NCBI RefSeq assembly: GCF_002871005.1
Contig: NZ_PHSN01000001.1
Span: 248,001-312,000, forward strand
DNA: 64,000 nt
Direction of reading: 5' to 3'
DNA from: Acidimangrovimonas sediminis
GTDB taxonomy: Bacteria > Pseudomonadota > Alphaproteobacteria > Rhodobacterales > Rhodobacteraceae
Shown here in pieces: positions 52,183-59,711 of this stretch. Both the position numbers and the translations under genes were made by a program. Within the stretch, counting starts at the first letter, position 1; every line of letters starts with the position of its first letter. The notes beneath the pieces were generated by a model. That model did no database searches. It was not told where the DNA came from and was given only the letters and a program-made list of their open reading frames with translations.

Positions 52183-54881
52183 TCCCCTTCGATATCCTCG
52201 TCCTTACCTGCGTGGGCTACGTCGGCTTCCTGTTCCTCGTGGCCTTCGCGGTGGAACGGCGTGCAGCGGCGGGGGGCATCCGCTGGCTGCGCTCCCCCTG
52301 GGTCTATACCCTGTCGCTGTCGATCTACTGCACCGCCTGGACGTTCTACGGCGCGGTGGGATCGGCGGCGCGCAGCGGGCTCGAGTTCGTCACCATCTAC
52401 CTCGGGCCCACTATTGTCTTCGTCGGGTGGTGGTCGCTCTTGCGCAAGCTCGTCCGGATCGGCAAGACCCAGCGGATCACCTCGATCGCCGACCTGATCT
52501 CGTCGCGCTACGGCAAGTCGAACGCGCTGGGGGTGATCGTGACGCTGATGGCGGTGGTCGCGGCCACCCCCTACATCGCGCTCCAGCTGCAATCGGTGAC
52601 GCTGAGCTTCGGCGCCATCGCCAGCGCCGCCTCCGGGCCGGCGGTGGGGGGCGGGCACGTGCCTGCCCCGGCCGTCACCGCGCTCTGGGTCGCGGCGGGG
52701 CTGGCGGTCTTCACCGTGTTCTTCGGCACCCGCAACCTCGACGCGAACGAGCAGCACCAGGGCATCGTCACCGCCATCGCGGTCGAGGCGGTGGTGAAGC
52801 TGGTGGCGCTGATGGCGATCGGCATCTTCGTGGTCTGGGGCGTGGCGCAGGGGCCGGCCGACATCCTGGCGCGGATCCAGGCCTCACCGCTGGCGGAATG
52901 GCACATGCGGCCCGGCCGCTGGGCCGGGATCACCTTCCTCTCCGCCGCGGCGGTGGTGACGCTGCCGCGGATGTTCCAGGTGCTGGTGGTCGAGAATGCG
53001 GACGAGCGCCACCTCGCCACCGCGGCCTGGGCCTTCCCGGCCTACCTGTTCCTGATGTGCCTCTTCGTGCTGCCGATCGCCGTGGTGGGCCTCGAGACGC
53101 TGCCCGAGGGCGCCAACCCCGATCTCTTTGTCCTCACGCTGCCGCTGCACCTCGATCGCGGATGGCTGGCGATGCTGGCCTTCCTCGGCGGGTTCTCCTC
53201 GGCTTCGGCGATGGTGATCGTCGCGGCGATCGCGCTGGCGACCATGGTGTCGAACCACGTGGTGATGCCGCTGTGGCTGTGGCTTCGGGCGGGGCGGGCC
53301 ACGCAATCGGGCGACGTGCGGGCCACGGTGCTGGCGGCGCGGCGGCTGTCGATCGCCGCCGTGCTGGGGCTGGGCTATGCCTATTACCGCTTTACCGGCG
53401 GGGGCGCGGCGCTGGCTTCCATCGGCCTGATCAGCTTCGTCGGCGCGGCGCAGGTGCTGCCGGCGATGCTGGGCGGGATCTATTGGCGCGGCGCCACCCG
53501 CGCCGGCGCCGCGGCGGGGCTGATCCTGGGTTTCGTGGTCTGGCTCTACACCCTGTTTCTGCCAAGCTTCGGTTCGGACGCGCTGATGGCGGGGGATCTG
53601 ATCGGCGGGGGGCCTTTCGGCCTGTCGTGGCTGCGCCCGCACGCGCTCTTCGGGGTGAGCGGGATGGACCCGCTGCTGCATGCGCTGTTCTGGTCGCTGA
53701 GCTTCAACACCCTGGCCTTCTGCGCCGGATCGCTGCTGACCTTCCCGCAGCCGGTGGAGCGGTTGCAGGGCGCGGCCTTCGTCAATGCCTTCGACCAAGG
53801 CGGCGGGACCCGCGGCTGGGCGCGCGGGATGGCCGAGGCCGAGGACCTGCTGGTGATGTCGCAGCGCATCCTTGGTGCCGAGGAGGCTCAGGCCTTCTTC
53901 CTTGCCGCCACGCGCCGGCAGGGCAAGGCGGGTTACCTGCCCGACACCACCCCCGATTTCCTCGAGCGGCTGGAGCGGCGGCTTGCGGGCTCCGTCGGGG
54001 GCGCCACGGCGCATGCCATGGTGGCGCAGATCGTCGGCGGCGCCGCGGTCTCGGTCGAGGATCTGATGGCGGTGGCGAACGAGACCGCGCAGATCATGGA
54101 ATATTCCAGCCAGATCGAGGCCAAGTCGGAGGAGCTTGCCCGCACGGCCCGTGCCCTGCGCGAGGCCAATGCCAAGCTGACCCGGCTGTCGGTGCAGAAG
54201 GATGCCTTTCTCAGCCAGATCAGCCACGAGCTGCGCACCCCGATGACCTCGATCCGCTCGTTTTCCGAGATCCTGATGGAAGGTGGGCTGGACACCGGGG
54301 AGCGCGCCCGTTTCGCCGGGGTGATTCATGCCGAGGCGATCCGGCTGACGCGGCTGCTCGACGATCTGCTCGACCTGAGCGTGCTGGAGAACGGCCAGGT
54401 CGGCCTGAGCCACGAGGCGGTGAGCCTTCAGTCGCTGATCGACCGGGCGCTGGTTTCGGCGGGGTTCCACGGCGAGACCCGGCGCGACTGGGTGATCGAG
54501 CGCGACCGGGCGGCGGAGGCGGTGGAAGTGACGACCGACCCCGACCGTCTGGCGCAGGTCTTCATCAACCTTGCCTCGAACGCGCGGAAGTATTGCGAGG
54601 CAGAGAGGCCGCGGCTGAAGATCGCGGTGCGCAAGCGCGGCACCTCGGTCGAGGTGGATTTTGTCGATAACGGCGCCGGTATCCCGCGCGACGCGCAGGG
54701 GATCATCTTCGAGAAATTCGCGCGGCTGGGGGATTCCGCGCGTGCCGGGGGGGCGGGCCTCGGCCTTGCGATCTGCCGCGAGATCATGGGCCGGCTCGAG
54801 GGCTCCATCGCCTATGTGCCGGGGCAGGGCGGTGCGGCCTTCCGCGTGACCCTGCCGCGGCGCCGCGCCCGGGCCGCGTGA
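52179..54881 (+). CDS. Symporter-domain sensor histidine kinase (CbrA-like)
   Basis: A 900-residue membrane kinase. Residues 1 to about 530 form a sodium:solute symporter-like domain with about 13 helices (YTLSLSIYCTAWTFYGAVGS, ADLISSRYGKSNALGVIVT). A linker follows with a helical segment (IMEYSSQIEAKSEELARTAR). The kinase core has the phosphoacceptor His683 (QISHELRTPMTSIRSFSEIL), the N-box NLASNARKYC, G1 VDNGAGIPRDA and G2 GGAGLGLAI. No receiver domain is fused, in keeping with the separate response regulator upstream. CbrA-type kinases couple transport of a nutrient such as histidine to signalling; the ligand here is unknown. Genes overlap by four bases. Confidence 0.9.
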   Translation: MIPFDILVLTCVGYVGFLFLVAFAVERRAAAGGIRWLRSPWVYTLSLSIYCTAWTFYGAVGSAARSGLEFVTIYLGPTIVFVGWWSLLRKLVRIGKTQRITSIADLISSRYGKSNALGVIVTLMAVVAATPYIALQLQSVTLSFGAIASAASGPAVGGGHVPAPAVTALWVAAGLAVFTVFFGTRNLDANEQHQGIVTAIAVEAVVKLVALMAIGIFVVWGVAQGPADILARIQASPLAEWHMRPGRWAGITFLSAAAVVTLPRMFQVLVVENADERHLATAAWAFPAYLFLMCLFVLPIAVVGLETLPEGANPDLFVLTLPLHLDRGWLAMLAFLGGFSSASAMVIVAAIALATMVSNHVVMPLWLWLRAGRATQSGDVRATVLAARRLSIAAVLGLGYAYYRFTGGGAALASIGLISFVGAAQVLPAMLGGIYWRGATRAGAAAGLILGFVVWLYTLFLPSFGSDALMAGDLIGGGPFGLSWLRPHALFGVSGMDPLLHALFWSLSFNTLAFCAGSLLTFPQPVERLQGAAFVNAFDQGGGTRGWARGMAEAEDLLVMSQRILGAEEAQAFFLAATRRQGKAGYLPDTTPDFLERLERRLAGSVGGATAHAMVAQIVGGAAVSVEDLMAVANETAQIMEYSSQIEAKSEELARTARALREANAKLTRLSVQKDAFLSQISHELRTPMTSIRSFSEILMEGGLDTGERARFAGVIHAEAIRLTRLLDDLLDLSVLENGQVGLSHEAVSLQSLIDRALVSAGFHGETRRDWVIERDRAAEAVEVTTDPDRLAQVFINLASNARKYCEAERPRLKIAVRKRGTSVEVDFVDNGAGIPRDAQGIIFEKFARLGDSARAGGAGLGLAICREIMGRLEGSIAYVPGQGGAAFRVTLPRRRARAA

Positions 54882-55034
54882 GCGCGGCGGCGCGTTCGCC
54901 GGGAACGTTCGCCGGGACCGTTCCGGGGGAAAGTTTGCGGAGAAGCTTTGCGACGAAACTTGCCGGCAGGACATCCCGGGTAGGACTTTCTCAACCTCGA
55001 TCTGCGATGGCTGGGCTCAACGCGGGATACGGGC

Positions 55035-56303
55035 ATGGCAGAGACGGACAAGCTGAAGGAAAGCAGGGCCGGGCCGGGCGGCGCCGGGCCGACGGTGGCC
55101 GGCGAACCGGTGCTGCGGCGCAAGGCGGCGCGGCAGCCGGCGGGCGGCGCATTGCCCGGGGTCGAGGCTGCGGCCCTTGTGGGCCGGGCGGTGCGGCAGG
55201 CCGTGGCGCGGTCGGTTCAGGCCGTGCCCGGCCTCGATCTTACCGTCGACGGGCTCAGTGATGACCGGCGCACCCTGGCGGAACTGCTGGAACTGCTGCC
55301 GGAGCGGGCGCTTCTTGCCGTGGTCGAGGGGCCGGTGGAGGGGCTGGGCCTTGTCGTGCTGTCGCAACCCGTGCTGACGGCGATCGTCGAGGTGCAGACC
55401 ATGGGGCGCTTGGCCGCCGAGGCGCGTCCTGCGCGCAAGCCCACCCGGACGGATGCAGCGATGTGCGCGGGGCTGATCGACAGGGTGCTGGCCGGGCTGG
55501 AGACGCTGCTGTCCGAGGCGCCGGATCTGACCTGGGCGGGCGGCTTCCGCTATGCCTCGTTCCTCGATAATCCGCGGCCGCTGGGCCTGCTGCTGGAGGA
55601 TATCCCGTTCCGGCTGTTCCGTGCCTCGGTCACCCTGGGCGGGAGCCGTGAGGGGGAGATCCTGCTTGCCCTTCCGGCCGAGGGGCGCGGCCCGGGCCCG
55701 GCACGGCCCGCGGGCGACGGGGACGAGGCGCCCGGGGCGGAGGCGGCCGAGGCCGCGGCTCAGGCGGCCTTTGGCGCGGCGCTGTCCGAGGCGGTGATGG
55801 CGGCCGAGGCGCAGCTTATGGGCGTGCTGCACCGCGTGCGCCTGCCGCTGGGGGCAGTACTTGGGCTGAAGCCCGGCGATCTGCTGCCGGTGCCCGATAC
55901 CGCGCTCGACCGGATTGAGCTTCAGGCCCTCGACGGGCGACGGTTGGGCGGGGGGCGGCTGGGCCAGAACCGCGGCCTGCGCGCGGTGCGGCTGAGCCGG
56001 ATGCCGCGCCAGCCCGGCAGCCCGGCGGAGGCCGAGGACCTCGCGCCCGCGCAGGGGGGCGCGCACCGCGAGATACCGGCAGGACTGGCCGATCCGATGC
56101 CGATGGCAAACCCGCTGCCCGGTGCGCCCGCAGATCCACTTGCCGATCCGCTTGCCGATCTGGGCGGGGCCGGGGGCCTCGACGATCTGCCGATGGCGGC
56201 GCCGATGAGCCTTGACCTGCCGTCGGGCTTTGGCATGTCAGCCTTCGACGAGGAAGAGGGCGGCCTCCCGCCGCTTCCCATGGCCGGGATGGGCGGCGGC
56301 TGA
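55035..56303 (+). CDS. FliM/FliN (SpoA)-domain protein, orphan flagellar-switch-like
   Basis: A 422-residue protein. Residues about 35-215 resemble the middle domain of FliM (ALVGRAVRQAVARSVQAVPG, RASVTLGGSREGEILLALP). Residues about 255-330 form a SpoA/FliN C-terminal domain (MGVLHRVRLPLGAVLGLKPG, then RRLGGGRLGQNRGLRAVRL). A Pro/Met/Ala/Gly-rich tail with repeated ADPLADPLADL follows. The CheY-binding N-terminal motif of FliM is absent. No other flagellar gene is near. It may be an alternative or regulatory C-ring component. Confidence 0.8.
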   Translation: MAETDKLKESRAGPGGAGPTVAGEPVLRRKAARQPAGGALPGVEAAALVGRAVRQAVARSVQAVPGLDLTVDGLSDDRRTLAELLELLPERALLAVVEGPVEGLGLVVLSQPVLTAIVEVQTMGRLAAEARPARKPTRTDAAMCAGLIDRVLAGLETLLSEAPDLTWAGGFRYASFLDNPRPLGLLLEDIPFRLFRASVTLGGSREGEILLALPAEGRGPGPARPAGDGDEAPGAEAAEAAAQAAFGAALSEAVMAAEAQLMGVLHRVRLPLGAVLGLKPGDLLPVPDTALDRIELQALDGRRLGGGRLGQNRGLRAVRLSRMPRQPGSPAEAEDLAPAQGGAHREIPAGLADPMPMANPLPGAPADPLADPLADLGGAGGLDDLPMAAPMSLDLPSGFGMSAFDEEEGGLPPLPMAGMGGG

Positions 56304-56364
56304 GGCGCCGGGGTCGCGAAAGGACGCGCTATGGGGGTGCTGCGCCGAGGGTCAGCGTTCTCGG

Positions 56365-56973
56365 TCAACGTTCTCCGGGGCGGATCATCTCGAAGACCTC
56401 TTCGACGACCGCGAAATCCCGGTAGCCCAGCCGCGAGACCGGGTTGAAGCGGGTAACGTCAAACCGCCCGTCGACGAGGCAATCGTCGCGCATGTGCACT
56501 CCGGTGACCTCGCCGATCACCATGAAGTTCGCGGCGCCTTCCAGCCGGATCACCTGCCGGAGCTGGCATTCCAGCGCCGCTGGCGCCCCGGCCACGCGCG
56601 AACAGGCGATCGTCTCGCAGTTCGCCCGCTCCAGCCCGGCCTCGGTGAATTCGTCGACCTCGCGCGGGTAGGGGCCGGAGGTGCGGTTCATCGCCTCGGC
56701 CTCGGCCCGGCCCACGATATTGACGCAGAATACCCCAGATTCCTCGATGTTCGACAGCGAATCCTTGCCGCGCGGGCGGTCGGGCTTTTCCCCCGTGGTC
56801 GAGAACATCACCTGCGGCGGGGTGTAGGCGACGGCGTTGAAGAAGGAATAGGGCGCGAGGTTCTCGGACCCGTCCAGCCCGCGGGTCGAGATCCAGCCGA
56901 TTGGCCGCGGCGTCACGATCGCGTTGAACGGGTTGTGCGGCAGGCCGTGTCCGTCGGCGGGGCGGTAGAACAT
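56365..56973 (-). CDS. Flavin reductase family protein (FMN-binding)
   Basis: A 202-residue flavin-binding split-barrel protein: TPRPIGWISTRGLDGSENLA followed by PYSFFNAVAYTPPQVMFS, then GVFCVNIVGRAEAEAMNRTS and a closing FNPVSRLGYRDFAVV. This is the widespread family annotated as flavin reductase-like or as ring-cleavage-associated FMN protein. Partner oxygenase unknown; no oxygenase is adjacent. It is transcribed leftward and stands alone between convergent and divergent neighbours. Confidence 0.88.
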   Translation of the reverse strand: MFYRPADGHGLPHNPFNAIVTPRPIGWISTRGLDGSENLAPYSFFNAVAYTPPQVMFSTTGEKPDRPRGKDSLSNIEESGVFCVNIVGRAEAEAMNRTSGPYPREVDEFTEAGLERANCETIACSRVAGAPAALECQLRQVIRLEGAANFMVIGEVTGVHMRDDCLVDGRFDVTRFNPVSRLGYRDFAVVEEVFEMIRPGER

Positions 56974-57146
56974 GGGTCTCTCCTCGGCGTTTGGCGCGCC
57001 CGGTGCGGTTGCGCCGGGGGGCGGGATGGGGCGTGGGGAACCGGATCCGCGGGCGGATCGGTTTGCCCCTGACCTAGCCCCATGCTACGCGGCTTTCCAG
57101 AGCCGGTCGGCGAAACGGCGGGCCGGGATGGAGAGAGGATCGCGCC

Positions 57147-57632
57147 CTGTACCAGCTCAGCGAAGAGGAACCCGGCGACAGCTGGGAGGTCGAGGCGCTC
57201 TACGATCTGTGCTTCGCGCCGGGGCGCACGGCCCTGTCCTCATACCGCCTGCGCGACGGGGTCGATCCGGTGCGCCCGTTGTGCCTGATCCTGCGTGAGG
57301 ACGGGGTGCTGGCGGCCGTGATCCGATTCTGGCCGGTGCGCGTGGCGGGGCGGGAGGTGCTGCTTCTCGGCCCGGTGGCTGTGCACCCGACGCGGCAGGG
57401 CGAGGGGCTGGGCGGTTACCTGATCTACGAGAGCCTGGCCGAGGCCCGGCGGCTTGGATGGGCCCGGGTCCTTCTGGTGGGCGACGCGCCCTATTACCGG
57501 CGCTTCGGCTTTTGCAAGCGCGAGGGCGTGGTGATGCCGCCGCCGACCAACCCCGACCGCGTGCTGGGATACGAGCTTATCCCCGGTGCGTGGGAGGGGG
57601 TGACCGGCGAAGTGGAAAAGTGGACGCCCTGA
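57147..57632 (+). CDS. GNAT family N-acetyltransferase with non-standard start
   Basis: A protein of about 161 residues. The segment EVEALYDLCFAPGRTALSSY upstream of the first GTG (57270) is clearly coding and conserved-looking, and the acetyl-CoA motif is VAVHPTRQGEGLGGYLIYES. The frame opens after a TAG at 57075-57077, but has no ATG, GTG or TTG before 57270. The best start is CTG at 57147, with GAGAGGAT upstream. A one-base indel relative to the ATG at 57128 is the alternative explanation. The rest (GDAPYYRRFGFCKREGVVMP) is normal for this GNAT group. Confidence 0.72.
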   Translation: MYQLSEEEPGDSWEVEALYDLCFAPGRTALSSYRLRDGVDPVRPLCLILREDGVLAAVIRFWPVRVAGREVLLLGPVAVHPTRQGEGLGGYLIYESLAEARRLGWARVLLVGDAPYYRRFGFCKREGVVMPPPTNPDRVLGYELIPGAWEGVTGEVEKWTP

Positions 57633-57717
57633 CACGGACGCTTGCCTGACACGGCCCCGCGCGCCGCACCCTGATGCACCGAACCCTGACCCGGGCGGAA
57701 CCCGCCCGGTGGCGGTA

Positions 57718-58149
57718 TCAGGCGGCGCAGTTGGCGCGGCGGCGGCGGGTGTAGAGGTGGTGCCCCACCATGCCCACGAACATCGCGATGACGAAGACCA
57801 CGCCGCCGGTCCCGCTCCACCCGAGCGAGGCGATCGCCGGCCCGGGGCAGAAGCCCGCAAGCGCCCAGCCCAGCCCGAACAGCACCGATCCGGCGATCAG
57901 CCGGCCGTCCAGCGTCTGGTCCGGCATGGCGGGGATCGGCGTGCCGATCAACGCGCGCTTGCGCCGCGCCGCGATGCGCCATGCCACGAGCATCGGCAGC
58001 ATGGCGCCGCCGAGGACGAACATCAGCGTGGGGTCCCAGTCGCGCGACAGGTCGAGGAAGCCCTGCACCTTCGCGGTATCGGTCATGCCCGAGATCAGCA
58101 GCCCGAGGCCGAACAGGCCGCCGGAAAGGGCCGAGATGAGAAGACGCAT
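57718..58149 (-). CDS. YeeE/YedE-family membrane protein (DUF6691)
   Basis: A 143-residue protein with four hydrophobic segments and the half-transporter motifs GGLFGLGLLISGMTDTAKVQ and GWALAGFCPGPAIASLGW, the latter with the conserved cysteine of YeeE/YedE thiosulfate or sulfur transporters. It starts with ATG overlapping the stop of its partner (TGATG), so the two halves are co-translated and probably form one transporter. Confidence 0.88.
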   Translation of the reverse strand: MRLLISALSGGLFGLGLLISGMTDTAKVQGFLDLSRDWDPTLMFVLGGAMLPMLVAWRIAARRKRALIGTPIPAMPDQTLDGRLIAGSVLFGLGWALAGFCPGPAIASLGWSGTGGVVFVIAMFVGMVGHHLYTRRRRANCAA

Positions 58150-58586
58150 CAGATCACTCCCAGGATGTGGCGGGCGACGGCCATCGTGGCAAAGCCGGCG
58201 CCAAGGTAGGCAAGGGTCGCGACGATCGAGCGGGTCGAGAAACGCGACATGCCGCAGACGCCATGCCCCGAGGTGCAGCCGTTCGCCATCCGTGTGCCGA
58301 ACCCGACCAGCAGCCCGGCCAGAACCAGAAGCCCGAGGTCGCCGGAGACATGGGCGTCCGGCGCGCCGGTGACCGCCACCACGATGGCGGGCACGCCCAC
58401 GAGGGCGGCCACGAAGATCAGCCGTTCCACGAGATTGTCTTGGCCGGTGCCGTCGACCAGCCCGCCGACGATCCCGCTTGCGCCCATGATCCGCGCATTG
58501 CCGAGCAGCAGCACCGCCGCGGCAAGGCCGATCATCAGGCCTCCGGCAAGCCCGAAGATCCAGGCATGGGGGATCGCACTCAGCAT
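58149..58586 (-). CDS. YeeE/YedE-family membrane protein
   Basis: A 145-residue partner half: starts MLSAIPHAWIFGLAGGLMIG, with the motif GFGTRMANGCTSGHGVCGMS carrying the conserved cysteines that relay sulfur species across the membrane. AGGAG precedes the ATG. Together with the following DUF6691 protein it forms a pair often found beside persulfide dioxygenase or sulfurtransferase genes and ArsR-type sulfide sensors; none of those is in the window. The longer open frame upstream is not coding. Confidence 0.88.
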   Translation of the reverse strand: MLSAIPHAWIFGLAGGLMIGLAAAVLLLGNARIMGASGIVGGLVDGTGQDNLVERLIFVAALVGVPAIVVAVTGAPDAHVSGDLGLLVLAGLLVGFGTRMANGCTSGHGVCGMSRFSTRSIVATLAYLGAGFATMAVARHILGVI

Positions 58587-58929
58587 CTGGTCGCTCCTGT
58601 GGGTCGGATGGCTGGGGATGGATCGCGGGGCTTCCGCTCCGCCTCGGTAAAAATGTAGAACTCCATAACATATTGCAATTGAATGATAATAATAAGGATC
58701 GGGTTTGCGCATTAATGACGCATCCGGAACGCATGTTTCGCGTTCCGGGATTTTTCGGCGCGGTTTCCTCGCTCTGGCGCCGTCGCGGGGAATATTGTTC
58801 TTCCGCGGCGCGGTTTGGCCGGAACTGGCGATGCCCTGCTTGCGCCGATCTGTCGGCCCGGCGAATATTGCATTGTCGCGCCGCCCGGGCGATTGTGCGC
58901 GCGCCCGGGCTCCGGGGCGGGAGGACAAC
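58587..58929. other. Divergent promoter region, AT-rich
   Basis: 343 bases between the YeeE/YedE pair (leftward) and the HAD gene (rightward). An AT-rich core at 58650-58700 (CATATTGCAATTGAATGATA and following) must hold one or both promoters. No exact ATTC-N8-GAAT sulfide-sensor operator is seen. The rest of the region is GC-rich with no gene recognised. GGGAGGA before 58930 is the HAD ribosome site. Confidence 0.55.
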
Positions 58930-59625
58930 ATGATCGCGGGCATCCTTTTCGACAAGGACGGCACTCTTTTCGATTTCAACGCCACGTGGGGCGACTGGAC
59001 CGAGGGGCTCTTGCATGAGCTGGCCAGCGGCGACCCGTCGCGAGCCGGCCGCCTGGCCTCGGTTCTGGGATATGACACCGCGCAGCGCCGTTTCGCGCCC
59101 GACTCGATCGTCGTGGCCCACACGCCGGACGAGGTTGCGGCGGCGCTGCTGCCGCATCTGCCGGGGCATTCGCCGGCAACGCTGGTGGCGCGCATGAACG
59201 TTCTGGCCGCCCAGGCGCCGCAGGTGCCGGCCTTTCCGCTGGGGCCGCTGCTGGCCGACCTTCGGGCGCGCGGCCTGAAGCTGGGTGTCGCCACCAACGA
59301 CGCCGAGGAAGCCGCGCGCGCGCATCTCGCGTCGCAGGGCGTGACGGGGCTGTTCGACTTCGTCGCCGGCTTCGACAGCGGCTATGGCGGCAAGCCGCAT
59401 CCGGGAATGCTTCTGGCCTTCGCCGACCGTTACGGGCTGGACCCGGCACAGGTGGTGATGGTCGGGGACAGCCTGCACGACCTGATCGCGGGCCGGGCGG
59501 CGGGGATGCGCCGGATCGCCGTGCTCACCGGCCTGGCGACCGAGGCGGAGCTTGGCCCGCTGGCCGAGGCGGTCCTGCCGGACATCGGGCATCTTCCTGA
59601 CTGGCTCGACACTCTGGCGGCCTGA
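58930..59625 (+). CDS. HAD-superfamily phosphatase (phosphoglycolate phosphatase-like)
   Basis: A 231-residue HAD hydrolase: nucleophile motif ILFDKDGTLFDFN, motif II LGVATNDAEEA, the Lys in GGKPHPGMLLAFADRYG, and motif IV VVMVGDSLHDLIAGRAAGM. The helical cap (residues about 15-85) is of the Gph/PGP type. The substrate is not determined. The start has a good GGGAGGA site. Confidence 0.88.
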   Translation: MIAGILFDKDGTLFDFNATWGDWTEGLLHELASGDPSRAGRLASVLGYDTAQRRFAPDSIVVAHTPDEVAAALLPHLPGHSPATLVARMNVLAAQAPQVPAFPLGPLLADLRARGLKLGVATNDAEEAARAHLASQGVTGLFDFVAGFDSGYGGKPHPGMLLAFADRYGLDPAQVVMVGDSLHDLIAGRAAGMRRIAVLTGLATEAELGPLAEAVLPDIGHLPDWLDTLAA

Positions 59626-59711
59626 CGTTCCAAAAACGACGCGATCCGTCGCAAAGGGCAAGGTCGGCCCCGGCCGCTTGGCTTCTCTTGGGCATGGCAC
59701 AGGAGAACCCC

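Noticed and set aside
52106..54670. An 854-codon plus-strand frame overlapping the histidine kinase
   Set aside because: The translation is Arg/Gly/Ala-rich without motifs. The overlapping frame encodes a clear symporter-kinase.
57082..57288. Open frame starting at the ATG at 57082 as start of the GNAT gene
   Set aside because: It is in a different frame from the acetyltransferase and ends at 57288 without GNAT features.
58650..58700. ArsR/BigR-type operator upstream of the YeeE/YedE pair
   Set aside because: An AT-rich partial dyad is present, but no exact ATTC-N8-GAAT or similar published pattern could be found, so no site is claimed.
58150..59700. A long minus-strand frame reaching to 59700 upstream of the second YeeE/YedE half
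   Set aside because: It overlaps the YeeE/YedE partner, the HAD gene and the promoter region. The real protein starts at 58149 with MRLLISALSGG.
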